A stretch of DNA of 64,000 nt from positions 95,028-159,027 of the forward strand of contig JAJDJS010000001.1 in the NCBI GenBank assembly GCA_030267325.1, given 5' to 3'. The translations under genes were made by a program, and so were the position numbers. Shown here piece by piece: positions 16,501 through 26,102 of the stretch. Source of the DNA: Desulfosarcina sp. OttesenSCG-928-A07 (GTDB lineage Bacteria > Desulfobacterota > Desulfobacteria > Desulfobacterales > Desulfosarcinaceae). The notes beneath the pieces were generated by a model. That model was given only the letters and a program-made list of their open reading frames with translations, was not told the origin of the DNA and did not search any database. Position 1 is the first letter of the stretch. Every line of letters starts with the position of its first letter.

Positions 16501-18462
16501 ATGGAATGGATGACAACACTGGACAGTCCGGGCAAGGTCTTTTTGTTACAGGGAAACGAAGCCATTGTGCGGGGCGCCCTTGAGGCAGGCATTCATTTTG
16601 CCGCAGCCTATCCGGGTTCCCCGTCTTCGGAAATTCTCACCATGCTGGGCCGCATTGCCGATAAAAGGGGATTTTATGCCGAATGGTCCACCAATGAAAC
16701 CTGCGCCCTGGAAGCCTGCATGGGCGCATCCTTTGCCCATGCCAGGTCTCTTTGCATCATGAAGCAGAACGGCCTGATGACGGTGGGAGATGCGCTGCAC
16801 ACCTGCGGTCTTTCCGGTGTGAAAGGCGGCCTTGTCCTTGTGGTGGCAGACGATCCTTCCGCCCATTCCAGCACCAATGAATTTGATTCCCGGAATATGG
16901 CTGTTTCAGCCAATATTCCCATGCTGGAGCCGTCCACCATCCAGGACGCCAAGGATATGATTCCCTATGCCTTTGAGCTTTCGGAACAGCTTCAGCAGAT
17001 TGTCATGATCCGCACGGTCACGCGCATCAACCACGGCAGGTCCAATGTGGTGCTGGGGGAACTTCCAAAAAGTCTGAGGCCGCTTAAGGCCATTGGTGAA
17101 TGGGATCGTTTTGTGGGTATCAACTGGTTCCACGAATCCCAGTGGGAAAAGATGGATCAGGCAGGCGAGATTTTTGAGAAAAGCCCTTTTAACACTTATG
17201 AAGGCCCGGAAAAGCCCGCGCTTCTCATCATTACCAGCGGAACCGGAAGGCTTTATTCCCGCGAGGCACTGGATACGCTGGAAGAAGGAATGTCCGTGGA
17301 AGTGTTCAGAAACCACTGGTTTCATTCCCGCGAGGCCCTGGATACGCCGGAAGTGCGGAACAAGATCGGCATCCTTTCCATTGGAACAAGCTGGCCTTTG
17401 CCCGAGCGCCTTGTCCTCGGTCATGCAAAAAAGGCGGGGAAAATCCTTGTTGTTGAAGAAGTGGATCCTTTTCTTGAAAGGGGTGTTGCCGCCATCCTCG
17501 GAAAGGAAAAGGATTTTTCCGTAGAGATTCTCGGAAAGGGAAAAAATGGCGTTCTGCCCAGGGTATTTGAACTGGATCCAGACCGGGTGCGAAATGCCAT
17601 TGCCAAAGCGCTGGGCGTGGATGCTAAGGATGAAGTCCCAGCCCCTGCGCCTGCCGCCGGCGTAACGGCAAGGGAGCTGACCTTCTGCGCCGGATGCCCC
17701 CACAGGGCCACTTTTTTTATTGTGAAGCAAGCACTGGAACTGACGGAAACCCAAGGTGTGGTCATGGGCGATATCGGGTGTTACACCCTGGGCGCCCAGC
17801 GTGCCGGCCATTATCTCATCAGCTTTCTGGGCTGCATGGGTGCGGGCATCAATGCGGCCGAAGGCCTCGGACAGCTCAACCGCTTTGGCTTTGATCAGCC
17901 TGTTGTGGCCTTTTCCGGGGATTCCACTTTTTTTCATTCCTGTCTTCCTGGCCTTGTCAATGCCCGCTACCACAATGCCAACATGCTGTTTGTGATCCTC
18001 GACAATTCCGCCACTGCCATGACGGGTTTTCAGCCCCATCCGGGAATCGGGCGAACAGCCATGGGCCATCCGGCGGAGCCTGTTTCCATCCAGAAGGTTG
18101 TGGAAGCCATCGGCTGTCCGGTAACCACCGCAGATCCTTATGATGTGGAAGGCGGCATCCGGCTGGTTTACGATCTTTTGAAGCAGCCGGGTTTGAAAGT
18201 GCTGATTTTCCAGCAGCCCTGCGTGACCGCCCATATCCGGACAATCGAAAAGACAAAAATCTGGGTGGACCCGGAACTTTGCCGGGGAGACGCCTGCGGA
18301 TGCGGAAGATTTTGCAGCCGAATCTGGGGATGTCCCGCTAATATCTGGGATGATGCAAACAAACGGGCCGCCATTGACGAGGTGGTGTGCGCGGGCTGCG
18401 GGGTTTGCGTAAGCCTTTGTCCGGCAGGGGCCATTAAGATGGTGGAAAAGGAGGCTGTATGA
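16501..18462 (+). CDS. iorA: Indolepyruvate ferredoxin oxidoreductase, alpha subunit
   Basis: 653 aa, full family length. AAAGGA lies upstream of the ATG. The pyrimidine-domain N-terminus reads LLQGNEAIVRGALEAGIHFAAAYPGSPSSE; the TPP domain contains CAGCPHRATFF, GDIGCYTLG and ILDNSATAMTGFQPHPG (about 500-520); the C-terminus holds two [4Fe-4S] sites, CRGDACGCGRFCSRIWGCP and CAGCGVCVSLCPAG. IorAB oxidatively decarboxylates aryl-pyruvates to aryl-acetyl-CoA and reduces ferredoxin. A direct duplication of about 28 bp gives the motif SREALDT twice (near 17260 and 17322). Its stop overlaps iorB as ATGA. Confidence 0.95.
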   Translation: MEWMTTLDSPGKVFLLQGNEAIVRGALEAGIHFAAAYPGSPSSEILTMLGRIADKRGFYAEWSTNETCALEACMGASFAHARSLCIMKQNGLMTVGDALHTCGLSGVKGGLVLVVADDPSAHSSTNEFDSRNMAVSANIPMLEPSTIQDAKDMIPYAFELSEQLQQIVMIRTVTRINHGRSNVVLGELPKSLRPLKAIGEWDRFVGINWFHESQWEKMDQAGEIFEKSPFNTYEGPEKPALLIITSGTGRLYSREALDTLEEGMSVEVFRNHWFHSREALDTPEVRNKIGILSIGTSWPLPERLVLGHAKKAGKILVVEEVDPFLERGVAAILGKEKDFSVEILGKGKNGVLPRVFELDPDRVRNAIAKALGVDAKDEVPAPAPAAGVTARELTFCAGCPHRATFFIVKQALELTETQGVVMGDIGCYTLGAQRAGHYLISFLGCMGAGINAAEGLGQLNRFGFDQPVVAFSGDSTFFHSCLPGLVNARYHNANMLFVILDNSATAMTGFQPHPGIGRTAMGHPAEPVSIQKVVEAIGCPVTTADPYDVEGGIRLVYDLLKQPGLKVLIFQQPCVTAHIRTIEKTKIWVDPELCRGDACGCGRFCSRIWGCPANIWDDANKRAAIDEVVCAGCGVCVSLCPAGAIKMVEKEAV

Positions 18463-19094
18463 GCGAAAAAGTGATCCCAGATCCCCTTAATATCATCATT
18501 TGCGGCGTGGGCGGCCAGGGCAACATCGTGGCTTCCGAACTCCTTGCCTCGGCCCTGGTGGAAAAGGGATTTCGTGCGACTGTGGGCGAAACCTATGGTG
18601 CTTCCCAGCGCGGCGGCTCTGTGATGAGCCATGTGCGCATCTCCAAAACCCTGGAATACGGCGTTCTCATTCCGCAGCACAAGGCCCACCTCATTGTGGG
18701 GTTCGAACCCATGGAAACCCTGCGCATTGCCCGGGATTATGCAAATAAAGAGACAACGACGATTTTTGACCCACGGCCCAATTATCCCTTGGGCGTTTTG
18801 ATCGGGGAAGCGGCCTATCCCAGTCTTCAGGAAGTGGAGGACGAGCTTTGCGACCGCTGCGGCTTTGTATGGAAAATCCCTGCAACAGATCTGGCCCTTT
18901 CCACGGGAAATTTCCGCGCCGCCAATATTGCCCTCATGGGCGCTTTAACAGCGCTTCCCCAGGTGCCTGTGGAAGCAGCAGATTACGACCGGGTGATGGC
19001 CCAGCGATTTCCGGAAAAAGTGCTTGCCCAAAATCAGGAAGTCTTTGTTCTGGGATATGAGGCGATGAGGGAGCTGCTGGAGATGAACCGGTAG
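18459..19094 (+). CDS. iorB: Indolepyruvate ferredoxin oxidoreductase, beta subunit
   Basis: 211 aa, the gamma-domain partner of IorA. The signature NIIICGVGGQGNIVASELLASAL (split here: GVGGQGNIVASELL near 16-29) and GETYGASQRGGSVMSHVRIS are characteristic. It is translationally coupled to iorA by ATGA and followed after 38 bp by the GlcD-like gene, so the 2-oxoacid product of the hydroxyacid oxidase could be passed directly to IorAB. Confidence 0.94.
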   Translation: MSEKVIPDPLNIIICGVGGQGNIVASELLASALVEKGFRATVGETYGASQRGGSVMSHVRISKTLEYGVLIPQHKAHLIVGFEPMETLRIARDYANKETTTIFDPRPNYPLGVLIGEAAYPSLQEVEDELCDRCGFVWKIPATDLALSTGNFRAANIALMGALTALPQVPVEAADYDRVMAQRFPEKVLAQNQEVFVLGYEAMRELLEMNR

Positions 19095-19132
19095 ACAATA
19101 TGGTTGAACGAGACCGGGAGAAGGAGAATTTT

Positions 19133-20518
19133 ATGCGTTCCCTTTCAAAAGATCTGAAAAAACTGCTGGGTTCGGATCAGGTGTTCACATCACCGGAAGA
19201 CCTGCTGGCTTACGCCAATGACGGTACCTTTTACCTGAAAAGACAGATTCCGGATGCCGTGGTTTTGCCCCATGCAGCAGAAGATGTGGCAAAGGTGCTG
19301 CGCTATGCGGATCAGCATGAAATTCCCCTAACGCCGCGGGGCGCAGGCACAGGCCTTGCCGGCGGATGCACACCGGTAAAGGGCGGAATTGTGCTGGACA
19401 TGAAGCGCATGAACGCCATCCGCGAAATCAATAAGGACAACATGACGGCAAGCGTCCAGGCCGGGGTGGTGCTGGGGAATTTTCAAAAAGCTGTGGAAAG
19501 GCAGGGCCTTTTTTATCCGCCCGATCCCCAGAGTATGTCCGTCTGCACCTTGGGCGGCAATGTGGCAACACGGGCCGGCGGTCCCAGGGGCGTTAAATAC
19601 GGCGCCACCGGCCACTATGTTCTGGGCGTGAACTTTGTGCTGCCAGATGGGGAAATCATCCAAAGCGGCGGAAAGTTTGTCAAACAATCCGTGGGGTATG
19701 ATCTGCCCCACCTCATGACAGGCTCCGAAGGAACGCTCGGCGTGATAACGGATATTGACCTGCGCCTTCTTCCTTATCCAGAAGACAACCTGACACTGGT
19801 CGTTGTCTGCGAAACCCTGGATCAGGCGGCAGCCCTTGTTTCCGCCATTATTGCACGGGGGGCAGTGCCGGCCATGATGGAATATGTCATCAAGCTGGCT
19901 GTTTCTGTGATGAACTCCCAATTTTCCTTTAAAAAGCCCATTCCCGAAACCGGTGAAGCGTATCTTCTCGTCTATCTTGACGGCAGCACAGCCCAGGTAA
20001 AAAAGGAAGCCGAGGTCATTCGGGAAGTTGCCATGGATCTTAAGGTGCCGGATGTGATTGTGGAAGAAGACAAAAACGCCGCAGCCCAGTACTGGACGGC
20101 GCGAAAGAATTTTTTCCCCATGGTGATGAGCATTTTCAAACGCGCCATTATTGAGGATGTGACGGTGCCGCGGAACAAAATTCCCGCCTTTGTCAGTGCG
20201 GTGCAGAATATCGCCCTGGCCCGCAGCGTAACCATTGGCCAGGCCGGCCATGTGGGTGACGGCAATCTTCATCCCACCCTCATGCAGCTTGAGATCAACC
20301 CCCAAACAACCCTCCAGGCCAAGGAAACCATTGACGATCTGATCCGGGCGGGGCTTGAGCTGGGCGGCACCATTTCCGGTGAACACGGCATCGGCATTCA
20401 CAAGCAGGAATATCTGGAATGGGAGCTGGGACCGGGCCAGGTCGAACTGATGCGGCGCATCAAAAAAGCCTTTGATCCCAAGGGAATCATGAATCCCGGA
20501 AAAATCTGGACGGCCTGA
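19133..20518 (+). CDS. FAD-linked 2-hydroxyacid oxidase/dehydrogenase (GlcD-like)
   Basis: 461 aa from ATG 19133, chosen for the strong AAGGAG six bases upstream; the reading is open to 19100. PCMH-type FAD domain: VVLPHAAEDVAKVL, LTPRGAGTGLAGGCTPVKGGIVLDM and PPDPQSMSVCTLGGNVATRAGG; the C-terminal FAD-oxidase domain has GHVGDGNLHPTL and GGTISGEHGIGIHKQEYL. It oxidises a 2-hydroxyacid (glycolate, lactate or aryl-lactate) to the 2-oxoacid. Next to iorAB an aryl- or branched-chain lactate is the likely substrate. The Fe-S partner follows immediately. Confidence 0.9.
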   Translation: MRSLSKDLKKLLGSDQVFTSPEDLLAYANDGTFYLKRQIPDAVVLPHAAEDVAKVLRYADQHEIPLTPRGAGTGLAGGCTPVKGGIVLDMKRMNAIREINKDNMTASVQAGVVLGNFQKAVERQGLFYPPDPQSMSVCTLGGNVATRAGGPRGVKYGATGHYVLGVNFVLPDGEIIQSGGKFVKQSVGYDLPHLMTGSEGTLGVITDIDLRLLPYPEDNLTLVVVCETLDQAAALVSAIIARGAVPAMMEYVIKLAVSVMNSQFSFKKPIPETGEAYLLVYLDGSTAQVKKEAEVIREVAMDLKVPDVIVEEDKNAAAQYWTARKNFFPMVMSIFKRAIIEDVTVPRNKIPAFVSAVQNIALARSVTIGQAGHVGDGNLHPTLMQLEINPQTTLQAKETIDDLIRAGLELGGTISGEHGIGIHKQEYLEWELGPGQVELMRRIKKAFDPKGIMNPGKIWTA

Positions 20519-20560
20519 GAAATAAAGATGGCCATAAAAATACAGATGGAAGGATAAGCT

Positions 20561-21769
20561 ATGTACACGCTGGAAGAATACCGCGATGTGATGGAAAAAT
20601 GTTCCCAGTGTTCTTTTTGCCAGGCCACTTGTCCTGTTTTTCTGGCCACCCTTATGGAAAGCCAGCTTGCCAGAAACCGCCTGAATCTTATCCGGGAAAT
20701 TTTTTTTGAAAAATCCATGAAGTTGACGGACAGGGCCAGGGAAATTCTTGAGCATTGCCTGCTGTGCACCAACTGCACCCAAACCTGTGCCAGTCAGGTT
20801 CCGGTGACGGATATTCTCATTGCGGCGCGCCAGGAAATGGGAACGGACAAAGGCGGCGTGCGGGCCACGCTCATGGGAAAAGTCCTGGGAAAAAGAGCGC
20901 TTCCGCCCATTCTTGGAAAGCTCGGCGCCTTTGCCCAAAAAATCGGTATCGGCGGAAAGGAAATGCCGAGATTTGCGGAAAAAACCTTTGACCACGACTT
21001 TTCAGGGCAGATTGCGGCAAGTGGTGTTCAGCGGGCAAAGGTGGCCTATTTTGTGGGATGCGGTACCCATTTTCTCTTTCCGGATACAGGGCGTGCGGTG
21101 GTGGACGTGTTCAGCAAAAACGGTATTGGCATTGATATTCCCGAAGGCCAGGTCTGCTGCGGGATTCCCCTTCTGGCCGAAGGCGATCTGGAAGGCGCCC
21201 GTGAAGCGGTTCGCGCCAATGTGGCGATTCTGGACGCGCTTGACGTGGATGCCATTGTCACGGATTGTACGTCCTGCGGCATGATGTTCAAGGAAAAGGC
21301 AGGGAAATGTTTTCCGCAGGATGATCCCATCCAGGAAAAAATCGGGCGTGTTGCGGAAAAAATGGGGGAGGCAACAGATTATCTCAATGCGTTGGGGTTG
21401 GTTGTCGAACCGGAAGCCCTTGCCGCCCGGTACGCTTACCATGTCCCCTGCCACAGGGCCTGGGCACCTGGTGTAAAGGATGCGCCCCTGGCCCTTTTAG
21501 CCAGGGTTGAGGGGCTTGACTATGTGCCGCTGGACAATCCCGAACACTGCTGCGGCGCTGCGGGCACCTTTTTTATGCAGCACCGGGAAACAGCGGAAAA
21601 GATTCGGTCTCCCCGGCTCGCCGATATCCGGAAAAGCGACGCGCAAATGGTGGTGACCCAATGTCCCACCTGCCGCATGTATCTTTCTTTCCGTCTGGAT
21701 GACCGGGAAGTGCTGCACCCGTTATCTCTTCTCTTGAAGTCCTATGGAGCAGATTCCGACTTCCGATAA
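20561..21769 (+). CDS. Fe-S CCG-domain oxidoreductase (GlcF/HdrD-like)
   Basis: 402 aa. Two N-terminal [4Fe-4S] motifs: CSQCSFCQATCPVF (about 11-24) and CLLCTNCTQTCASQVP (about 66-81). Two cysteine-rich CCG domains follow, the first ending in VCCGIPLLAEGD, the second in CHRAW...EHCCGAAGTF. This is the electron-accepting partner of GlcD-type oxidases, passing electrons to quinone or another carrier. AAGGA precedes the start. It is the last gene of the plus-strand cluster and ends just before a large palindrome shared with the convergent aconitase gene. Confidence 0.9.
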   Translation: MYTLEEYRDVMEKCSQCSFCQATCPVFLATLMESQLARNRLNLIREIFFEKSMKLTDRAREILEHCLLCTNCTQTCASQVPVTDILIAARQEMGTDKGGVRATLMGKVLGKRALPPILGKLGAFAQKIGIGGKEMPRFAEKTFDHDFSGQIAASGVQRAKVAYFVGCGTHFLFPDTGRAVVDVFSKNGIGIDIPEGQVCCGIPLLAEGDLEGAREAVRANVAILDALDVDAIVTDCTSCGMMFKEKAGKCFPQDDPIQEKIGRVAEKMGEATDYLNALGLVVEPEALAARYAYHVPCHRAWAPGVKDAPLALLARVEGLDYVPLDNPEHCCGAAGTFFMQHRETAEKIRSPRLADIRKSDAQMVVTQCPTCRMYLSFRLDDREVLHPLSLLLKSYGADSDFR

Positions 21770-21776
21770 CCCCGTC

Positions 21777-21810
21777 CTCTCCCCCCATAAGAAACTGGAT
21801 GGGGGGAGAG
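21777..21810. terminator. Bidirectional hairpin between convergent genes
   Basis: CTCTCCCCCCAT (21777-21788) and ATGGGGGGAGAG (21799-21810) form a perfect 12-bp stem with a 10-base loop. It separates the plus-strand GlcF-like gene from the minus-strand aconitase gene and probably ends both transcripts, although neither side has a long T tract. Confidence 0.6.
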
Positions 21811-21832
21811 AAAATTGGCTAGCTCCTGAATT

Positions 21833-24503
21833 CTATTTTTCCTGATCTGTCATCATGCCTCGCATCACGCAGGGCAAAATGCCGCCGTGTTCAAAATACG
21901 TCACATCCACATCGGTATCCAGCCGGGAGATAACGGTAAACTGAAGCGTTGTGCCGTCCGTCCGGGTGGCGGTGACGGAAAGCAGCTTTCTGGGGGTCAT
22001 GTTCTCAATCCCGGAAAGGGTAAAGGTTTCCGATCCATCCAGCCCCAGGGTCTCGGCATTTTCGCCGGGTGAAAACACCAGGGGCAATACGCCCATGCCC
22101 ACCAGATTGTTGCGGTGAATCCGTTCATAGGACTCGGCGATCACTGCCTTGATGCCCAGGAGAAAGGTGCCTTTGGCTGCCCAGTCCCGGGAAGAGCCGG
22201 TGCCGTATTCTTTTCCGGCCAGGACAATGAGCGGCGTTTTTTCCGCTTTATAGGCCATTGCCGCATCAAAGTTGTACATTTCCTTTTTCTCGGGAAATTT
22301 CAGGGTAAAGCTGCCCTGTTTGGGGTCCACCAGTTTGTTCTTGATGCGGATATTGCCGAATGTGCCCCGCATCATCACTTCATGATTGCCCCGCCGCGAC
22401 CCGTAAGAGTTGAAATCCGCCTTGGAAACCCCGTGCTCCGTCAGATACTGGCCTGCTGGATAGGCTTCGGCAATGGCGCCGGCCGGAGAAATATGGTCGG
22501 TGGTGACCGAATCGCCCAGAAGCAAAAATGCCCGTGCGTTGTGAATGTCTCCCGGCGCTTTGGGGGTTAATGAGAAATCATCAAAATACGGCGGGTTTTT
22601 GATGTAGGTGGAGGCTTTATCCCAGGGAAACGTCGTGCTTGCGACAACATTCAACGACTTCCAGAAATGGTCGCCTTCAAAAATCCGGCCATAGGCAGCT
22701 TCGAAAAATTCCTTTTTCACATGGGCTGCCACCAGCGCATCGATTTCCTGATCCGAGGGCCACAGGTCTTTGAGATAAACCGGTTCGCCATTGGGATCCA
22801 TGCCAACCGCTTCCTGGGTCAGATCAATATCCACCCGGCCGGCCAGGGCAAAGGCCACCACCAGGGGGGGGGGAGGCCAGAAAATTGGATTTGATGCGCT
22901 GATGAATCCGGGCTTCAAAATTCCGGTTTCCGGAAAGCACTGCCGCCACATTGAGGTCGTTTTCCTGAATGGCGGTTTCAACGGCCGGGTGAAGTGGTCC
23001 GCTGTTGCCGATACAGGTGGTGCAGCCAAAGGCGGTGAGGTGAAATCCCAATTCCTTGAACCAGGGGATAAGGCCGGCGGATTCCAGATAATCCATTACC
23101 ACCCGTGATCCGGGCGACAACGATGTTTTCACAAAAGGCGGAACGGAAAGTCCCCTTGCCACCGCGTTTCTGGCCAAAAGGCCTGCGCCCATGAGCACAT
23201 GGGGATTGGACGTATTGGTACAGGAGGTGATGGCGGCAATGACAATATTGCTGTCGCCGAATTTGACGGGCTGGTCGCCAAGGGTGATCTCAACTTCCCG
23301 GCGGGTCACCGGAGCGTTGAGAATGTTCGCCATGGTGGTTTTCATGTCCGGAAGACGGATCCGGTCCTGGGGCCGGGCCGGGCCGGCAAGGCAAGGTTCA
23401 ACAACAGAAAGATCAATCTCCACCACCTGGGTAAACTCCGGAACCGGCGCGCTTTGGGTATAAAAAAGGCCATTGGCCCGGGTATACGCCTCAGTCAGCC
23501 GGGCCTGGTCATCCCGACCCGTAAGCTTAAGGTAAGCGATGGTTTTTTCATCCACTGGAAAAAATCCCAATGTGGCCCCGTATTCCGGCGTCATGTTGGC
23601 AAGGGTGGCCCGGTCTGTAACCGACAGATGCCCCATGCCCTCACCGAAATATTCCACAAATTTTTCCACCACACCCAGCTTTCGTAAGGTCTGGGTGATA
23701 AAAAGCACCAGATCCGTTGCTGTGACACCTTCCTTCAGTTTTCCCGTAAGCTTTACACCCACCACTTCCGGAATGGACATATAATACGGCTGGCCCAGCA
23801 TCACCGCTTCGGCTTCAATGCCGCCCACGCCCCATCCCATCACGCCGATGCCGTTGATCATGGGGGTGTGGGAATCCGTTCCCACCACTGTGTCCGGACA
23901 GGCGATCAGGGCTTTTCCCGTATCTTGGGCAATCACCACCCGGCCGAGGTTTTCCAGGTTCACCTGATGGCAGATGCCGGAATTGGGCGGCACCACATTA
24001 AAATTGGAAAAGTTTTTCTGGGCCCATTTGAGAAGAGCGTACCGCTCGCTGTTGCGCTGGTATTCCAGGGACACGTTTTTTTCCAGGGACTGATCAGTGC
24101 CAAAAAAATCAATCTGTACCGAATGATCCACCACCAGTTCGGTGGGCACCAGGGGGTTGATCCGCGCGGGATCCTGTCCCAGGGTATTGACCGCTTCCCG
24201 CATGGCTGCCAGGTCCACCACTGCCGGAACACCGGTGAAATCCTGCATCAGGACTCTGGCCGGGTGATAGGGAATTTCAACGGGCGCATCATAGGTTTTT
24301 TGCCAGCGGACAATATTTTGCAGGTCCGCTTCGCTCACAATGCGGCCGTCCAGTTTGCGCAGGAGATTTTCCACCAGAATCCGGATGGCGTAGGGCAGGC
24401 GTTCAATGGAAACTCCGGTATCTGCGGCATATTGGCAAATATCATAATAAGTATAGGTTTTCCCGTTTGCCTGAAGCGATTTTGCATAATCTGTTGGGTT
24501 CAT
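21833..24503 (-). CDS. acnA: Aconitate hydratase A, interrupted by a frameshift
   Basis: Two overlapping readings together make one full-length AcnA of about 889 aa. The N-terminal part runs to NRNFEARIHQRIKSNFLASPP, the C-terminal part resumes with LVVAFALAGRVDIDLTQEAV in another frame. The break is a run of ten C on the coding strand (22864-22873); nine would restore one frame with SPPLVV. Fe-S ligands are visible in AITSCTNTSNP and CTTCIGNSGP, and the substrate loop in GTGSSRDWAAKG. Start at ATG 24503 with AAGGA upstream. A homopolymer sequencing error is the likeliest cause; a real mutation or slippage site cannot be excluded. Role: citrate to isocitrate. Confidence 0.9.
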
Positions 24504-24698
24504 GGCGCGATCCTTATTGGGGTTGATGACAAACTGGAACAAGCATCACAAATCAGGAAAGATTAATGAAGTTCAGGAAATCAGGCAAGGGAAAAAGGGA
24601 GGGGTTGTCCCTTGACAAATCAGTGTCCATGGCCCAAGTGAAACCCGTTTCGGAAAAATTCGTAAAGCTTCCGATGATTCATAACCGGAGAAAAAGCC

Positions 24699-26084
24699 AT
24701 GCCTGTCAAAAAACAGCAGCTTGTTGAATGTGAAATTACGGATGTGGCCTTTGGCGGAAAAGGGCTGACGAAAATTGACGGGTTTGCTGTGTTTGTGGAT
24801 CAGACCGTTACGGGTGACCGGATTCTGGCCAGGATTATCCGGAAAAAACGTAATTATGCCGAAGCTGTCGTCCATGAGATGATCTCTCCCTCGCCCTTCC
24901 GGGTGGAGCCGCCGTGTCCTTACAGCGGGTATTGCGGCGGGTGCAAATGGCAGTTCATGGACTACGCCCACCAAGTTTATCTCAAACAGCGCCATGTGGC
25001 GGAAAGCCTTTCCCATATCGGACTGATGCCGGATATCACTGTTCATGAAACCATCCCGTCAGATTTGATTTTCGGATACCGCAACAAAATGGAGTTTTCT
25101 TTCTCGGACCGGCGCTGGCTCATGCCGTCAGAGATGGAAGCTGCGCTAAATCCGGATTTTGCCCTGGGCCTTCATGTGCCCGGCACCTTTTACAAGGTGT
25201 TGGACACCCGGGCCTGCCTGCTGCAACCTGAATTGGGAAACGAGATTCTGGATGCGGTACGCACGTTTGTCCGGGCCTCTGACCTGCCGGTTTACGGACT
25301 TCGCAGCCACGAAGGGTTCTGGCGGTTCTTAATGGTGCGCCATTCTGTGGCGACAGACCAGTGGATGGTCAATATTGTGACCAGCCGGGAAGACCGTGGT
25401 GCGGTGGATCCCCTGGCGGAAATGCTCAGACGCCGATTTCCAGGCGTGACTTCCGTGGTCAATAATATTACGGCCCGAACATCGGGTGTGGCCATTGGTG
25501 AAAGGGAAATTCTGCTTTCCGGAAACCCTGTGATTCAGGATGCCATTGGCCCTTATCAGTTTGATATTTCTGCCAATTCGTTTTTTCAGACCCACACTCG
25601 GGGGGCTGCCCGGCTTTACCGGATTGTTTCCGAGTATGCGGCCCTTACCGGCACTGAAACCGTTCTGGACCTCTACTGCGGTACCGGCACCATTGCCATC
25701 TGGCTGTCGTCCATGGCCAAGGAAGTGATCGGCGTGGAGATTGTGGAAAGCGCGGTGGCGGATGCGGTTAAAAACTGCAGGTCCAACACCATTGACAATT
25801 GCCGCTTTGTGCAAGGGGATGTGAAAGATGCGCTGGCGTCCATTGAATCCACGCCCGATGTGCTGATTATCGACCCGCCACGGGCCGGTATGCATGCGGA
25901 TGTGGTGCGCCAGGTGCTGACCCTGGGGCCGGAAAAAATCGTCTATGTGTCCTGCAATCCCGCGACTCTGGCAAGGGATGTCCTGGCCCTCAAAGACGCC
26001 TATGTCGTGGCCGAGGTTCAGCCTGTGGACATGTTTCCCCACACCTTTCATATTGAGGCGGTGGCCCGGCTGGTGAAAAAGTAA
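24699..26084 (+). CDS. rlmD: 23S rRNA (uracil-5-)-methyltransferase, RlmD/RumA type
   Basis: 461 aa. N-terminal TRAM domain (ECEITDVAFGGKGLTKIDGFAVFV), then the [4Fe-4S] cluster CPYSGYCGGCKWQ (about 77-89 with a fourth Cys near 170), and a Rossmann methyltransferase with DLYCGTGTIAIWL, DPPRAGMH and the catalytic Cys in VYVSCNPATLARD. It methylates U in 23S rRNA; RlmD and RlmC cannot be cleanly separated by sight. Divergent from acnA with a 195-bp gap in which TTGACA occurs, and convergent on the DUF3786 gene after 18 bp. Confidence 0.88.
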   Translation: MPVKKQQLVECEITDVAFGGKGLTKIDGFAVFVDQTVTGDRILARIIRKKRNYAEAVVHEMISPSPFRVEPPCPYSGYCGGCKWQFMDYAHQVYLKQRHVAESLSHIGLMPDITVHETIPSDLIFGYRNKMEFSFSDRRWLMPSEMEAALNPDFALGLHVPGTFYKVLDTRACLLQPELGNEILDAVRTFVRASDLPVYGLRSHEGFWRFLMVRHSVATDQWMVNIVTSREDRGAVDPLAEMLRRRFPGVTSVVNNITARTSGVAIGEREILLSGNPVIQDAIGPYQFDISANSFFQTHTRGAARLYRIVSEYAALTGTETVLDLYCGTGTIAIWLSSMAKEVIGVEIVESAVADAVKNCRSNTIDNCRFVQGDVKDALASIESTPDVLIIDPPRAGMHADVVRQVLTLGPEKIVYVSCNPATLARDVLALKDAYVVAEVQPVDMFPHTFHIEAVARLVKK

Positions 26085-26102
26085 TCCCATGCCGGATGCA
26101 GA

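Noticed and set aside
22824..24503. Two separate aconitase-related genes
   Set aside because: The two frames join at the C10 run into one normal-length AcnA with each motif present once.
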